A stretch of 64,000 nucleotides of DNA, taken from the NCBI RefSeq assembly GCF_021412625.1, contig NZ_JAKCFI010000002.1:1-64000 (forward strand), read 5' to 3'. This document shows positions 20,083 through 27,997 of this stretch, piece after piece. A program made the translations under genes and the position numbers. Below the pieces are notes generated by a model, which saw nothing but the letters and a program-made list of their open reading frames with translations, was not told the origin of the DNA and did not search any database. Numbering within the stretch: position 1 is the first letter of the stretch; the number at the start of each line of letters is the position of its first letter. Source of the DNA: Myxococcus stipitatus (GTDB lineage: Bacteria > Myxococcota > Myxococcia > Myxococcales > Myxococcaceae).

Positions 20083-20181
20083 TGGCTGGGTGACGGGGCG
20101 GGCGCGCGGGGCCCGGGACACGGTCGCCCCCCGAGTCGGCGCGACTGCGGTACGGTGGCCTCCCTCGACAGGGAGGCCGTC

Positions 20182-21009
20182 ATGGACGCCACGTACAAGT
20201 CGCTGCGCATCGAGAAGTCGGACCACGTCGCGGAGCTGGTCCTCATGGGGCCCGGCCGGGGCAACGCCATGGGCCCTGACTTCTGGCGGGAGATGCCCCA
20301 GGCCATCCGCGCGCTCGACGCCGACGAGGCCGTGCGCGTCATCCTCGTCCGCGGCGAGGGCAGCCACTTCACCTACGGCCTGGACCTGATGGGGATGATG
20401 GAGTCGCTGGGGCCGCTGCTCACCGGCGACAACAACCTGGCCCACGAGCGCACGAAGCTGCTCCAGCTCATCGGCGACATGCAGCAGGCGACGGAGGGGC
20501 TGGCCCGCTGTCGCAAGCCGGTCATCGCCGCGGTGCACGGCTGGTGCATCGGCGCGGGCATGGACCTCATCGCCGCGTGTGACTTCCGCTACTGCTCGCG
20601 TGACGCGAAGTTCTCCGTGCGCGAGGTGAAGGTGGCCATCGTCGCGGACATGGGCGTGCTCCAGCGCCTGCCGCGCATCATCGGCGAGGGCAACACGCGC
20701 GAGCTGGCGTACACGGGGGCCGACGTCGACGCGGAGCGCGCGCTGCGCATGGGGCTGGTCAACGACGTCTTCGCCTCGCCGGAGGCGCTGCTCACCGAGG
20801 CGCGGGCCACCGCGAAGCGCATCGCGGAGAACCCGCCGCTCGTCGTCCAGGGCGCCAAGCAGGTGATGGAGTACTGCGCGGGCAAGTCCATCGAGGATGG
20901 CCTGCGCTACGTGGCCGTGTGGAACGCCGCGTTCCTCCAGTCGTTGGATTTGACGGAGGCGTTCGGCGCCTTCGCCGAGCGCCGCCCCCCGCGCTTCCAG
21001 GGTCGCTGA
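20182..21009 (+). CDS. Enoyl-CoA hydratase/isomerase (crotonase), dienoyl-CoA isomerase-like
   Basis: 275 residues. Crotonase fold with the oxyanion-hole segments FTYGLDLMGM and HGWCIGAGMDLIAACDFRYCS, followed by FSVREVKVAIVADMGVLQRLPRIIG. The aspartate in VADMGVLQRLP and the length match the delta3,5-delta2,4-dienoyl-CoA isomerase (ECH1) group better than classical hydratases with a Glu pair. A role in beta-oxidation of unsaturated fatty acids is likely. The ATG at 20182 follows a GGGAGG Shine-Dalgarno sequence. It sits 99 bases after dnaE and may be cotranscribed with it by read-through. Confidence 0.8.
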   Translation: MDATYKSLRIEKSDHVAELVLMGPGRGNAMGPDFWREMPQAIRALDADEAVRVILVRGEGSHFTYGLDLMGMMESLGPLLTGDNNLAHERTKLLQLIGDMQQATEGLARCRKPVIAAVHGWCIGAGMDLIAACDFRYCSRDAKFSVREVKVAIVADMGVLQRLPRIIGEGNTRELAYTGADVDAERALRMGLVNDVFASPEALLTEARATAKRIAENPPLVVQGAKQVMEYCAGKSIEDGLRYVAVWNAAFLQSLDLTEAFGAFAERRPPRFQGR

Positions 21010-21089
21010 CACCCCGCCCCGCCGGGGCCTTCTGCCGCCACCGCCGGGATGCGAGGATTCCCCGGACATCAGGCCAGGGAGTCCTCGCG

Positions 21090-22112
21090 ATGACGGAGAC
21101 GGTGGGGTTGCTGGGCTACGGCCGGTTCGGCCAGGCGCTCTCGGGGCTGTTGTCGGACGCGGGCGTCGCGCATCGCGTGGTGGACCCGCGCCGGGACGAG
21201 GTGCCGCCGAAGCTGCTGGCGGGCTCGCTGGAGGAGCTGGTCGGGTGGGCCTCCGTGGTGGTCCTCGCGATGCCCGTGTCGTCGATGCGGGCGTCGCTGG
21301 AGGCGCTCCGGCCGTTGCTGACGCCCCGACACGTCGTCATCGACGTGGGCAGCGTGAAGGTGCGGCCTGTGCGGATGCTGGCCTCCGTGCTGGGGCGGGA
21401 CATCCCCTGGGCCGGGACGCATCCGCTCTTCGGGCCCGCGAGCCTCGCGCGAGGCGACGCGCGGCGCACGGTGGTGTGTCCGAACGAGCTCCACCCGGAG
21501 GCAGTGCGACGCGCGAGGGCGCTGTTCGAGCGGCTCGACTGCGAGGTGACGGAGATGTCGCCGGAGGCGCACGACGCGCTGATGGCCCGCACGCACGTGC
21601 TCACCTTCTTCCTGGCCCATGGGCTGGTGAAGGCGGGCGTGGGCAAGGACCTGCCCTTCGCGCCCCCGAGCTTCCAGCCCGTGGCGCGGCTGGAGGAGTA
21701 CGCGCGGCGCGAGGTGCCGCACCTGTTCTCCGTCGTCCAGTCGGAGAACCCCTATGCGCGTGAGGCGCGCGTGGGCCTGCTCGAGGCGCTGAACCAGCTG
21801 CACCTGGGGCTGGAGGCGACGGGGCGCGCCACGCCGTCCGAGCCGCTCGCTCCGCCGCCCGGGCTCACCGACGTCCGCGAGCGCATCGACGGGGTGGACA
21901 GGGAGCTGGTGGCGCTGCTGGGGCGACGGGCCCGGCTCGTCCAGGAGGCCGCCCGGGTGAAGGCCGCGCACGGCCTGCCATTCCCCGACGAGCAGCGCGA
22001 GGCGTCCATGCTGGAGGAGTGGCGCCGGTGGGCCGGACAGGAGGGACTGGAGACCGGCGCGCTGGAGGACCTGTTCCGCGCGGTGTTGCGGCTCTCCCGG
22101 GACTCCGTGTGA
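21090..22112 (+). CDS. tyrA: Prephenate dehydrogenase with C-terminal chorismate mutase domain
   Basis: 340 residues. Residues 1-250 form a prephenate/arogenate dehydrogenase: a Rossmann GLLGYGRFG at the start, VVLAMPVSSM, VIDVGSVK, then GTHPLFGP, where the histidine is the catalytic one. The C-terminal 80 residues (from about 258, LTDVRERIDGVDRELVALLGRRARLVQEAARVK in pieces) are an AroQ-type chorismate mutase with the usual Arg, Lys and Glu residues. It should convert chorismate through prephenate to 4-hydroxyphenylpyruvate for tyrosine. The domain order is the reverse of E. coli TyrA, where the mutase is N-terminal. Confidence 0.88.
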   Translation: MTETVGLLGYGRFGQALSGLLSDAGVAHRVVDPRRDEVPPKLLAGSLEELVGWASVVVLAMPVSSMRASLEALRPLLTPRHVVIDVGSVKVRPVRMLASVLGRDIPWAGTHPLFGPASLARGDARRTVVCPNELHPEAVRRARALFERLDCEVTEMSPEAHDALMARTHVLTFFLAHGLVKAGVGKDLPFAPPSFQPVARLEEYARREVPHLFSVVQSENPYAREARVGLLEALNQLHLGLEATGRATPSEPLAPPPGLTDVRERIDGVDRELVALLGRRARLVQEAARVKAAHGLPFPDEQREASMLEEWRRWAGQEGLETGALEDLFRAVLRLSRDSV

Positions 22113-22248
22113 CTCCTCCGGAGGGAGTGCCTGAGCTCGGGAAAGAGCGAGGGCGTGTCGATCCGGCCCCACCTTGTTCGTTGCGATGTCGGAAGACGAT
22201 GGATGGCAAGGCGCGCGGGCGATGCCCGCGTCGAAAGGACGGACGCTC

Positions 22249-22938
22249 ATGTCGAGGCTTCGGGTCAACGCATTCTCAATCTCCATCGACGGTTACGGCG
22301 CGGGCCCGGAGCAGTCCCTGGAGCGTCCCCTCGGAACGGGAGGTGAGGCCCTGCATGAGTGGATCGTGGGCACGCGAACGTTCCAGCGGCTCCAGGGCGG
22401 CGCCGCGGGAGGGCCGACGGGCCCCGAGGCCGGGGGCGATGACCCCGATGACCTCTTCGCCGCGCGAAGCTTCGAGAACGTCGGTGCCTGGATTCTCGGC
22501 CGCAACATGTTCGGGCCGGTGCGCGGCCCCTGGACGGATGATGATTGGAAGGGCTGGTGGGGCTCCAACCCGCCCTACCATGTGCCCGTCTTCGTGCTCA
22601 CGCACCACGCCCGGCCGTCCCTCGCGATGGAGGGTGGGACGACCTTCCACTTCGTGACCGACGGAATCCATGCCGCGCTGAAGCGCGCGAAGGAGGCGGC
22701 GCAGGGGCGGGATGTCCGACTGGGGGGCGGCGCCGCCACCCTCCGCCAATACCTCTCAGCAGGGCTCATCGACGAGCTGCACCTCGCGATCGCGCCCGTG
22801 CTGCTCGGACGGGGCGAACACCTCTTCGCCGGCATCGACCTGCGGAGCCTGGGCTATCAGTGCACGGAGCACATCGCCACGCGCAAGGCCACGCACGTCA
22901 TCCTGACTCGCGTCCCAGGCGCGTCCTCCGCGCGCTGA
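22249..22938 (+). CDS. Dihydrofolate reductase-like (RibD C-terminal domain) protein
   Basis: 229 residues with the RibD_C/DHFR-like fold: FSISIDGYGAGP at the N-terminus, AWILGRNMFG, VFVLTHHARP, VRLGGGAATLRQYLSAGLIDELHLAIAPVLLGRGEHLF in consecutive strands, ending HVILTR. Members of this group are NADPH-dependent reductases of poorly known substrates and are often annotated simply as dihydrofolate reductase family. No riboflavin gene is nearby, so a housekeeping role in riboflavin synthesis is unlikely. The ATG at 22249 fits the family N-terminus; frames open upstream are not similar. Confidence 0.8.
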   Translation: MSRLRVNAFSISIDGYGAGPEQSLERPLGTGGEALHEWIVGTRTFQRLQGGAAGGPTGPEAGGDDPDDLFAARSFENVGAWILGRNMFGPVRGPWTDDDWKGWWGSNPPYHVPVFVLTHHARPSLAMEGGTTFHFVTDGIHAALKRAKEAAQGRDVRLGGGAATLRQYLSAGLIDELHLAIAPVLLGRGEHLFAGIDLRSLGYQCTEHIATRKATHVILTRVPGASSAR

Positions 22939-22950
22939 AGCCCGGCGCGC

Positions 22951-24192
22951 TCAGCGTGACGCCGCGAGGTCCATCCCGGAGTCAGCGGCCTCTTGCCGGG
23001 GTGGGGTGAGCGATGCGCGGGCCTCTTCACGGAGGGGGGAGTGGCCGTCCGGGTCGTTCGCCTCGGCGCGGGTCAGCCAGGTCGCGGCCTTCTCGTACTC
23101 CCCCAACTGGGCGTGGGCCAGCACGAGGACGAACGCGACGGAGGCGCGACTCGAGGGCGCGCTGGTGGTCGTGAAGGCGCGCTCGAGGAGGGGAATCGCC
23201 TCGGCGGCCCGGCCGAGCCAGACGAGGACGGCGCCCCGCGTGTTCATGATGGGTGGGGCATGGGGATGCCGCCCGTGGACCGCGGCCGAGTGGCGGTCCG
23301 CGTCCGCGCGCAGCTCATCCCGTCGGAGGAGGAAGGACGTCCAGGCCACGTTGTTGCGCAGGAACCAGTAGGCCGCCCCATTGGGAGGCGTCGCCCGCAG
23401 GAGTTCGAGGAAGGTGGCGTGCGCCTCGGCGTGCTCGCCCACGGCGAGCTGGAGCAGGCCGAGCGTGTTGCGCACGTTGACGGAGGTGGGGTGTCGCGCG
23501 AGCGCGTCGTCGACGAGCGCCCGCGCGCCAGCGAAGTCCCGCTGCTCGATGCGCTCGCCCGTCTCGATGATGACGGGCATCTCGAGCAGGGTCCGCACCT
23601 CGTCCTGGGATGCGAACGGGATGGCGAACAGCCGTGAGCCGTCATTGACCAGGCCCTGGCTCCGGAGCACCACCTGGAGGGGCACGAGGTTGATGAAGAG
23701 CACCCACAGGTTGAAGAACAGGAGCAGCTCCCGGACGGCGAGCCGATACCCGAACGCTTCCAGCGGCAGGAGGGCCTCCACCAGCCCCCGCGCGAAGGTC
23801 GTCGACGGCCAGAGTCCCCACACCAGGGCCGCGGTGACGGCGGGCCCACCGAGGATCGTGAGCCACCAGCGGGGGCGCAGCGCGCGCTCGGACGACGCGC
23901 CGATATAGGTCACGCCAAGCGTGGGGAAGGTGTTCAGCACCACGAGGGTCCCACCCAGCTTGCGGTTCCAGACGGAGCGGCCCACGCCAAGCTCGACGCG
24001 GAGCACCTGCAACCCCACCGCCCGGGCCACCAGCGCGTGCCCGGCCTCGTGCAGCGCGATGCTGCCCAGCATCACGACGGGGAAGAGGGCCACGTTGACG
24101 AGCGAAATCCAGGACAGGCCCTCGCCCATCACGACGCACTGGACGGCGAGGATGGCGGGCAGGAGGAAGAGGCTGACGAGGAGGTTTCGCAC
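22951..24192 (-). CDS. M50-like membrane zinc metalloprotease with C-terminal TPRs
   Basis: 413 residues. The N-terminal half has about five hydrophobic helices and the HExxH zinc motif HEAGH at 48-52 within a transmembrane helix, as in site-2-protease-like M50 enzymes. A second FINLVPLQ segment resembles the NPDG-bearing helix, but the aspartate is not in the standard place. Residues about 215-400 form tetratricopeptide repeats (for example NTLGLLQLAVGEHAEAHATF and AFVLVLAHAQLGEYEKAATW) facing the cytoplasm or periplasm. It may cleave a membrane-bound regulator; no partner sigma/anti-sigma gene is visible. Confidence 0.75.
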   Translation of the reverse strand: MRNLLVSLFLLPAILAVQCVVMGEGLSWISLVNVALFPVVMLGSIALHEAGHALVARAVGLQVLRVELGVGRSVWNRKLGGTLVVLNTFPTLGVTYIGASSERALRPRWWLTILGGPAVTAALVWGLWPSTTFARGLVEALLPLEAFGYRLAVRELLLFFNLWVLFINLVPLQVVLRSQGLVNDGSRLFAIPFASQDEVRTLLEMPVIIETGERIEQRDFAGARALVDDALARHPTSVNVRNTLGLLQLAVGEHAEAHATFLELLRATPPNGAAYWFLRNNVAWTSFLLRRDELRADADRHSAAVHGRHPHAPPIMNTRGAVLVWLGRAAEAIPLLERAFTTTSAPSSRASVAFVLVLAHAQLGEYEKAATWLTRAEANDPDGHSPLREEARASLTPPRQEAADSGMDLAASR

Positions 24193-24275
24193 GGGGGCGC
24201 GAACCTATCACCGAAGGGCGCGCCGGGCTCCACCTCGTGTCTGGGATTGATATCGGCTTCGCGGCGAGCCAGCCC

Positions 24276-26909
24276 CTACTTCTGGAGGGAGAAGGTGGGA
24301 TTGAGCACCTTCATCGTGCCCTGGGTCACACCGAATTGCTCGTGCACCGCGGCGCGGCGCACGGCCTCGGCGGGGGAGATGCGGCCCGCGAGCAGCTCCT
24401 GGTACGCGCCCAGCACGCGCGCGGACTCCTCTCGCGACTCGCGCACGAACTCCACGCGGAAGCGCCGCACGCCGCGCGACAGCAGCGACGGCACCAGCGA
24501 CGCCGCGCTCTGCGCCTGGGCGTTGAACACCGTGTTGCGGCAGCCCACGTCCACCACGACGGGGTGCTCCAGGCCCTTGTGGTCCCGCAGGGAGAGCCGG
24601 TGCTTCTCGCAGGGCCTCCCGCAGCTGCGGAAGTCACGCCCGTGTGACAGCGTGTGGGAGTACACGCAGTGCTCGGTGTGGAACGTGGAGATGTGGTGGT
24701 GCACCGTCACCGTGAAGCGCTCGGCGGGCAGGTGCTCCAGCATGGCGCCCAGCTGCACCGCGTCCAGGTCGTGGGCGAAGGTGAGCGTGTCCAGGCCCAG
24801 CCCCAGCAGGTGGAGCGCGGTGACGGAGTTGGTGACGTTGAGGGAGAAGTCGCCGTGCAGCGCGGGGCGCGTTTCGCCGGGGGCGAAGGGGCGCTCCAGG
24901 AAGTGCATCATCGCGCCCCAGTGGCGCGCGAGCACCGCGTCCGGCTTCAGCTTCGCGATGCGCGCGTCGTAGCCCTCCTCGCCGGGCTTCTGCACGCGCA
25001 CGGTGGCGACGGTGACGCGGAGCCCCGCCGCGCGCGCCCGCTCCACCGCCCGCTGGAGGCCCACCAGCTCCATCCAGTCCAGCTCCACCTCCGGCAGGCC
25101 CGCCGCGATGACCGCCTCCAACTGCTCGTCCGTCCGGCACAGCGGCAACAGGCGCGCGCCCTCGGTGGCCACAGACGGCGACACCACGCGCGCTCGAATC
25201 GCCGCGCGCACCTCGTCCAGCACCGGCGTCTCGCGCACCTCGCGCACCGGGCCCCTGGCCACCGCCTCCGTCAACTCCGCGACCAGCGCCCGCCGCAGCG
25301 CCTTCAGTTCGGACACCGGCAGGTGCAGGCCCGGCTCCAGCCCCGCGGTGTCCAGCTCCGCCAGGTGGAACGGCGTGCCGCCCAGCGCCGCGAGCTTGTC
25401 CTTCAAGAGCGCCGCGTCGAGGCCACCGCCCCGCGCCCGCGAGAGCGGCACCGCGCTCGACGCCGTGGCCTCGTGTCCGCCGCGCGCCCGCGCCGTCACC
25501 GCCAGCGCGGCGCCCTCCGTGCCCGACACGCTCAGCGTCAGGGGGACGCGGCCCTCGGGCTCGTCCTGCGCCAGCAGCTCCTCCGTGCGCTTCACCAGCG
25601 TAGGGTCGCTCGTCACCCAGACGCGCTGGCCCGGCGCCACGCGCGACATGTCGGGCCCGGGGTTGCCGAAGCCCAGCACCCAGCCCTGGCCCTTGCGCTC
25701 GACGCGGAACAGGGGGCCTCCGGCCTCGTGCTTGTCCTCGGGGTGGCCGTCGTCGAACACCACGCCCATGCCCGGGCGCGGCGACACCTCCGCCGCCACC
25801 GGCGCCTCGCTCTCCAGCGGCGAGGACACCTTGCCCTGCGGCCCCTCGGGCCGCGTCCGCGCGTCCTCCTGGCCCAGGCCGCCCGTCCAGGGCCGGCCCG
25901 CCGGGTCCTCCACCACGCGCACGTCGCGGCCGTGCACCGACTCCACGACGCCCAGGTACGCGCCCCGGTGCTTGGGGAAGCGGCCCTCCACCAGCGTCTG
26001 GTGGTCGGAGCCCGCGAAGAAGCCGTGCGAGAAGCCCCGGCTGTACGACAGCGTCATGTCGGCCAGGTCCTTGCGCAGCGCCCCCGTGTCCGCCTTGCCC
26101 GCAGCCACGCCGTCCACCCAGCGCCGGTAGCCCTGCACCGCCGTGGCCACGTACTGCGGGCCCTTCTGCCGGCCCTCGATTTTCAGCGAGTGCACGCCGA
26201 TGTCGACGAGCCTGGGCACCGCCATGACGCCCGCCAGGTCCTTGGGGCTGAGCAGGTACTGCACGTCACCCAGGTCGCGCGTCTGCCCGTCCACCACCAA
26301 ATCGTACGGCAGCCGGCAGGACTGCGCGCACTGGCCGCGGTTCGCGGAGCGCCCACCCCACGCCTCGCTGGTCAGGCACTGGCCGCTCCATGACATGCAC
26401 AACGCGCCGTGGATGAAGACCTCCAGCTCCAGGTCCGTCTCCGCCGCCAGCCGGGCAATCTCCGCCACCGACAGCTCGCGCGGCACCACCACGCGCGTGA
26501 CGCCCAGCCCGCGCGCGAAGCGCGTGCCCTCCGCGCTGGAAATCGTCATCTGCGTGGAGGCGTGCACCTCCATCTGGGGACACACCGCGCGCGCGACGAG
26601 CGCCACCGCCGGGTCCTGGACGATGAGCGCGTCCACGCCCGCGGCCGCCACGCGCCGCAGGATGTCCTCCAGCACCGGCAGCTCCGGCTCGAACACCAGC
26701 GTGTTCATCGTCAGGTAGGCCCGCGCCCCCGCGCGGTGGACGCGGGCGAGCGTCTCCGGCAGGCGGGCGAGCGAGAAGTTCTCCGCCCGGGCCCTCGCGT
26801 TGAAGCCCTCGTCGAGCCCGAAGTAGATGGCGTCCGCGCCACTGGCCAGCGCGGCCTTCATCGAGTCGAGGTCTCCAGCGGGGGCGAGGATTTCGGGGCG
26901 ACGGCGCAT
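24276..26909 (-). CDS. U32-family protein, RlhA-like (23S rRNA hydroxylation) or collagenase-like
   Basis: 877 residues, longer than the single-domain U32 proteins. The N-terminal TIM-barrel-like domain starts PEILAPAGDLDSMKAALASGADAIYFGL in pieces and carries the U32 signature: an EVFIHGALCMSWSGQC segment and RGQCAQSCR, a cysteine set that probably binds an iron-sulphur cluster, with a matching CGRPC near the C-terminus. A DUF3656-like insertion and a second U32-like half follow. The layout is like RlhA/YdcP, needed for C2501 hydroxylation of 23S rRNA. Genuine peptidase activity is less likely. It lies alone between convergent and divergent neighbours. Confidence 0.8.
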   Translation of the reverse strand: MRRRPEILAPAGDLDSMKAALASGADAIYFGLDEGFNARARAENFSLARLPETLARVHRAGARAYLTMNTLVFEPELPVLEDILRRVAAAGVDALIVQDPAVALVARAVCPQMEVHASTQMTISSAEGTRFARGLGVTRVVVPRELSVAEIARLAAETDLELEVFIHGALCMSWSGQCLTSEAWGGRSANRGQCAQSCRLPYDLVVDGQTRDLGDVQYLLSPKDLAGVMAVPRLVDIGVHSLKIEGRQKGPQYVATAVQGYRRWVDGVAAGKADTGALRKDLADMTLSYSRGFSHGFFAGSDHQTLVEGRFPKHRGAYLGVVESVHGRDVRVVEDPAGRPWTGGLGQEDARTRPEGPQGKVSSPLESEAPVAAEVSPRPGMGVVFDDGHPEDKHEAGGPLFRVERKGQGWVLGFGNPGPDMSRVAPGQRVWVTSDPTLVKRTEELLAQDEPEGRVPLTLSVSGTEGAALAVTARARGGHEATASSAVPLSRARGGGLDAALLKDKLAALGGTPFHLAELDTAGLEPGLHLPVSELKALRRALVAELTEAVARGPVREVRETPVLDEVRAAIRARVVSPSVATEGARLLPLCRTDEQLEAVIAAGLPEVELDWMELVGLQRAVERARAAGLRVTVATVRVQKPGEEGYDARIAKLKPDAVLARHWGAMMHFLERPFAPGETRPALHGDFSLNVTNSVTALHLLGLGLDTLTFAHDLDAVQLGAMLEHLPAERFTVTVHHHISTFHTEHCVYSHTLSHGRDFRSCGRPCEKHRLSLRDHKGLEHPVVVDVGCRNTVFNAQAQSAASLVPSLLSRGVRRFRVEFVRESREESARVLGAYQELLAGRISPAEAVRRAAVHEQFGVTQGTMKVLNPTFSLQK

Positions 26910-27024
26910 GCCGGGTCCTCTAACACAGCGTCCGGGGCCTTTCGCCCGTCCTCACGCCATCGTGGACGCAGTGCGCCATGTTCTGGTCAAGTCGCCGCCG
27001 GGTTGCTTCCACAGGAGACGAGTC

Positions 27025-27828
27025 ATGGCTGATGGCGTGTTCAAGGACGGGCTGCTGGCGGGCAAGGTGGCGTTCATCTCGGGCGGCAGCAGTGGCATCA
27101 ACCTCGGCATCGCCGAGGCGTTCGTGAAGGCGGGCGCGAAGGTCGCCATCAACGGCCGCAACGTGGAGAAGCTGGAGGGCGCGGTGAAGGGCCTGCGGGC
27201 CCACGGCACCGCGATGGGCGTCGCCGCGGACGTGCGCGACTACGCCGCCATCCAGAAGGCGCTGGAGGAGGTGAAGGCCGCCTACGGCGAGCTGGACATC
27301 CTCGTCTGTGGCGCGGCTGGCAACTTCCCCGCGCCCGCGCTGGGCATCTCCTCCAACGGCTTCAAGGCGGTGATGGACATCGACGTGCTGGGCACCTTCA
27401 ACCTGTGTCGCGCCGGCTTCGAACACCTGCGCAAGCCCGGCGCCTCCGTCATCAACATCTCCGCGCCCCAGGCCTATCTGCCCATGGCCATGCAGGCCCA
27501 CGTCTGCGCCGCCAAGGCCGGCGTGGACATGCTCACCCGCGTGCTGGCCCTGGAGTGGGGCGGCGCGGGCGTGCGCGTCAACGCAATCACCCCCGGCCCC
27601 ATCGAGGACACCGAGGGCATGCGCCGGCTCGCCCCCAGTGAGGAGGGCCACCAGAAGCTCGCCCAGGCCCTGCCGCTCCAGCGCTTCGGCACCAAGGCGG
27701 ACATCTCCCGCCTGGCCCTGTTCCTGTCCTCGGACGCCGCCTCCTACATCACCGGCTCCATCATGGTCTGCGACGGCGGTCAGTCCCTGCTGGGCGGCGC
27801 CGCCCTCATGGCCGCGCTCGGGATGTAG
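27025..27828 (+). CDS. SDR oxidoreductase, 2,4-dienoyl-CoA reductase-like
   Basis: 267 residues. Short-chain dehydrogenase with the TGxxxGIG-type motif as SGGSSGINLGIAEAF, NGR before the adenosine-binding region, CGAAGNFPAP, and the C-terminal YITGSIMVCDGGQSL. The normal YxxxK pair is absent: the segment reads HVCAAKAGVDMLTR, with the lysine but no tyrosine. That is the pattern of peroxisomal-type 2,4-dienoyl-CoA reductases, so NADPH-dependent reduction of dienoyl-CoA in unsaturated fatty-acid oxidation is the best call. ATG at 27025 follows ACAGGAGACG. Confidence 0.8.
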   Translation: MADGVFKDGLLAGKVAFISGGSSGINLGIAEAFVKAGAKVAINGRNVEKLEGAVKGLRAHGTAMGVAADVRDYAAIQKALEEVKAAYGELDILVCGAAGNFPAPALGISSNGFKAVMDIDVLGTFNLCRAGFEHLRKPGASVINISAPQAYLPMAMQAHVCAAKAGVDMLTRVLALEWGGAGVRVNAITPGPIEDTEGMRRLAPSEEGHQKLAQALPLQRFGTKADISRLALFLSSDAASYITGSIMVCDGGQSLLGGAALMAALGM

Positions 27829-27890
27829 CTTCCCGGGAGGGGGCTGGGTTCGGCCAGACCTCCCCGGGAACCCTCTTCAACGAGGGTGGA

Positions 27891-27926
27891 ACATTTCCCC
27901 TGGCCTTCACGGGCCAGCGGGAATGT
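27891..27926 (+). terminator. Hairpin downstream of the SDR gene / leader of the Ig-like lipoprotein gene
   Basis: ACATTTCCCCTGGCC pairs, with two mismatches, to GGGCCAGCGGGAATGT around a TTCAC loop. It lies 63 bases after the SDR stop and 72 before the next ATG, so it could end SDR transcription or fold in the following leader. Confidence 0.4.
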
Positions 27927-27997
27927 CTGGTAGAAAACGCTCCAACTCCCCCGTCCGGTCGCCCTTGGGGAGGCGACGGCTGGGAGTCGGAGACTTC

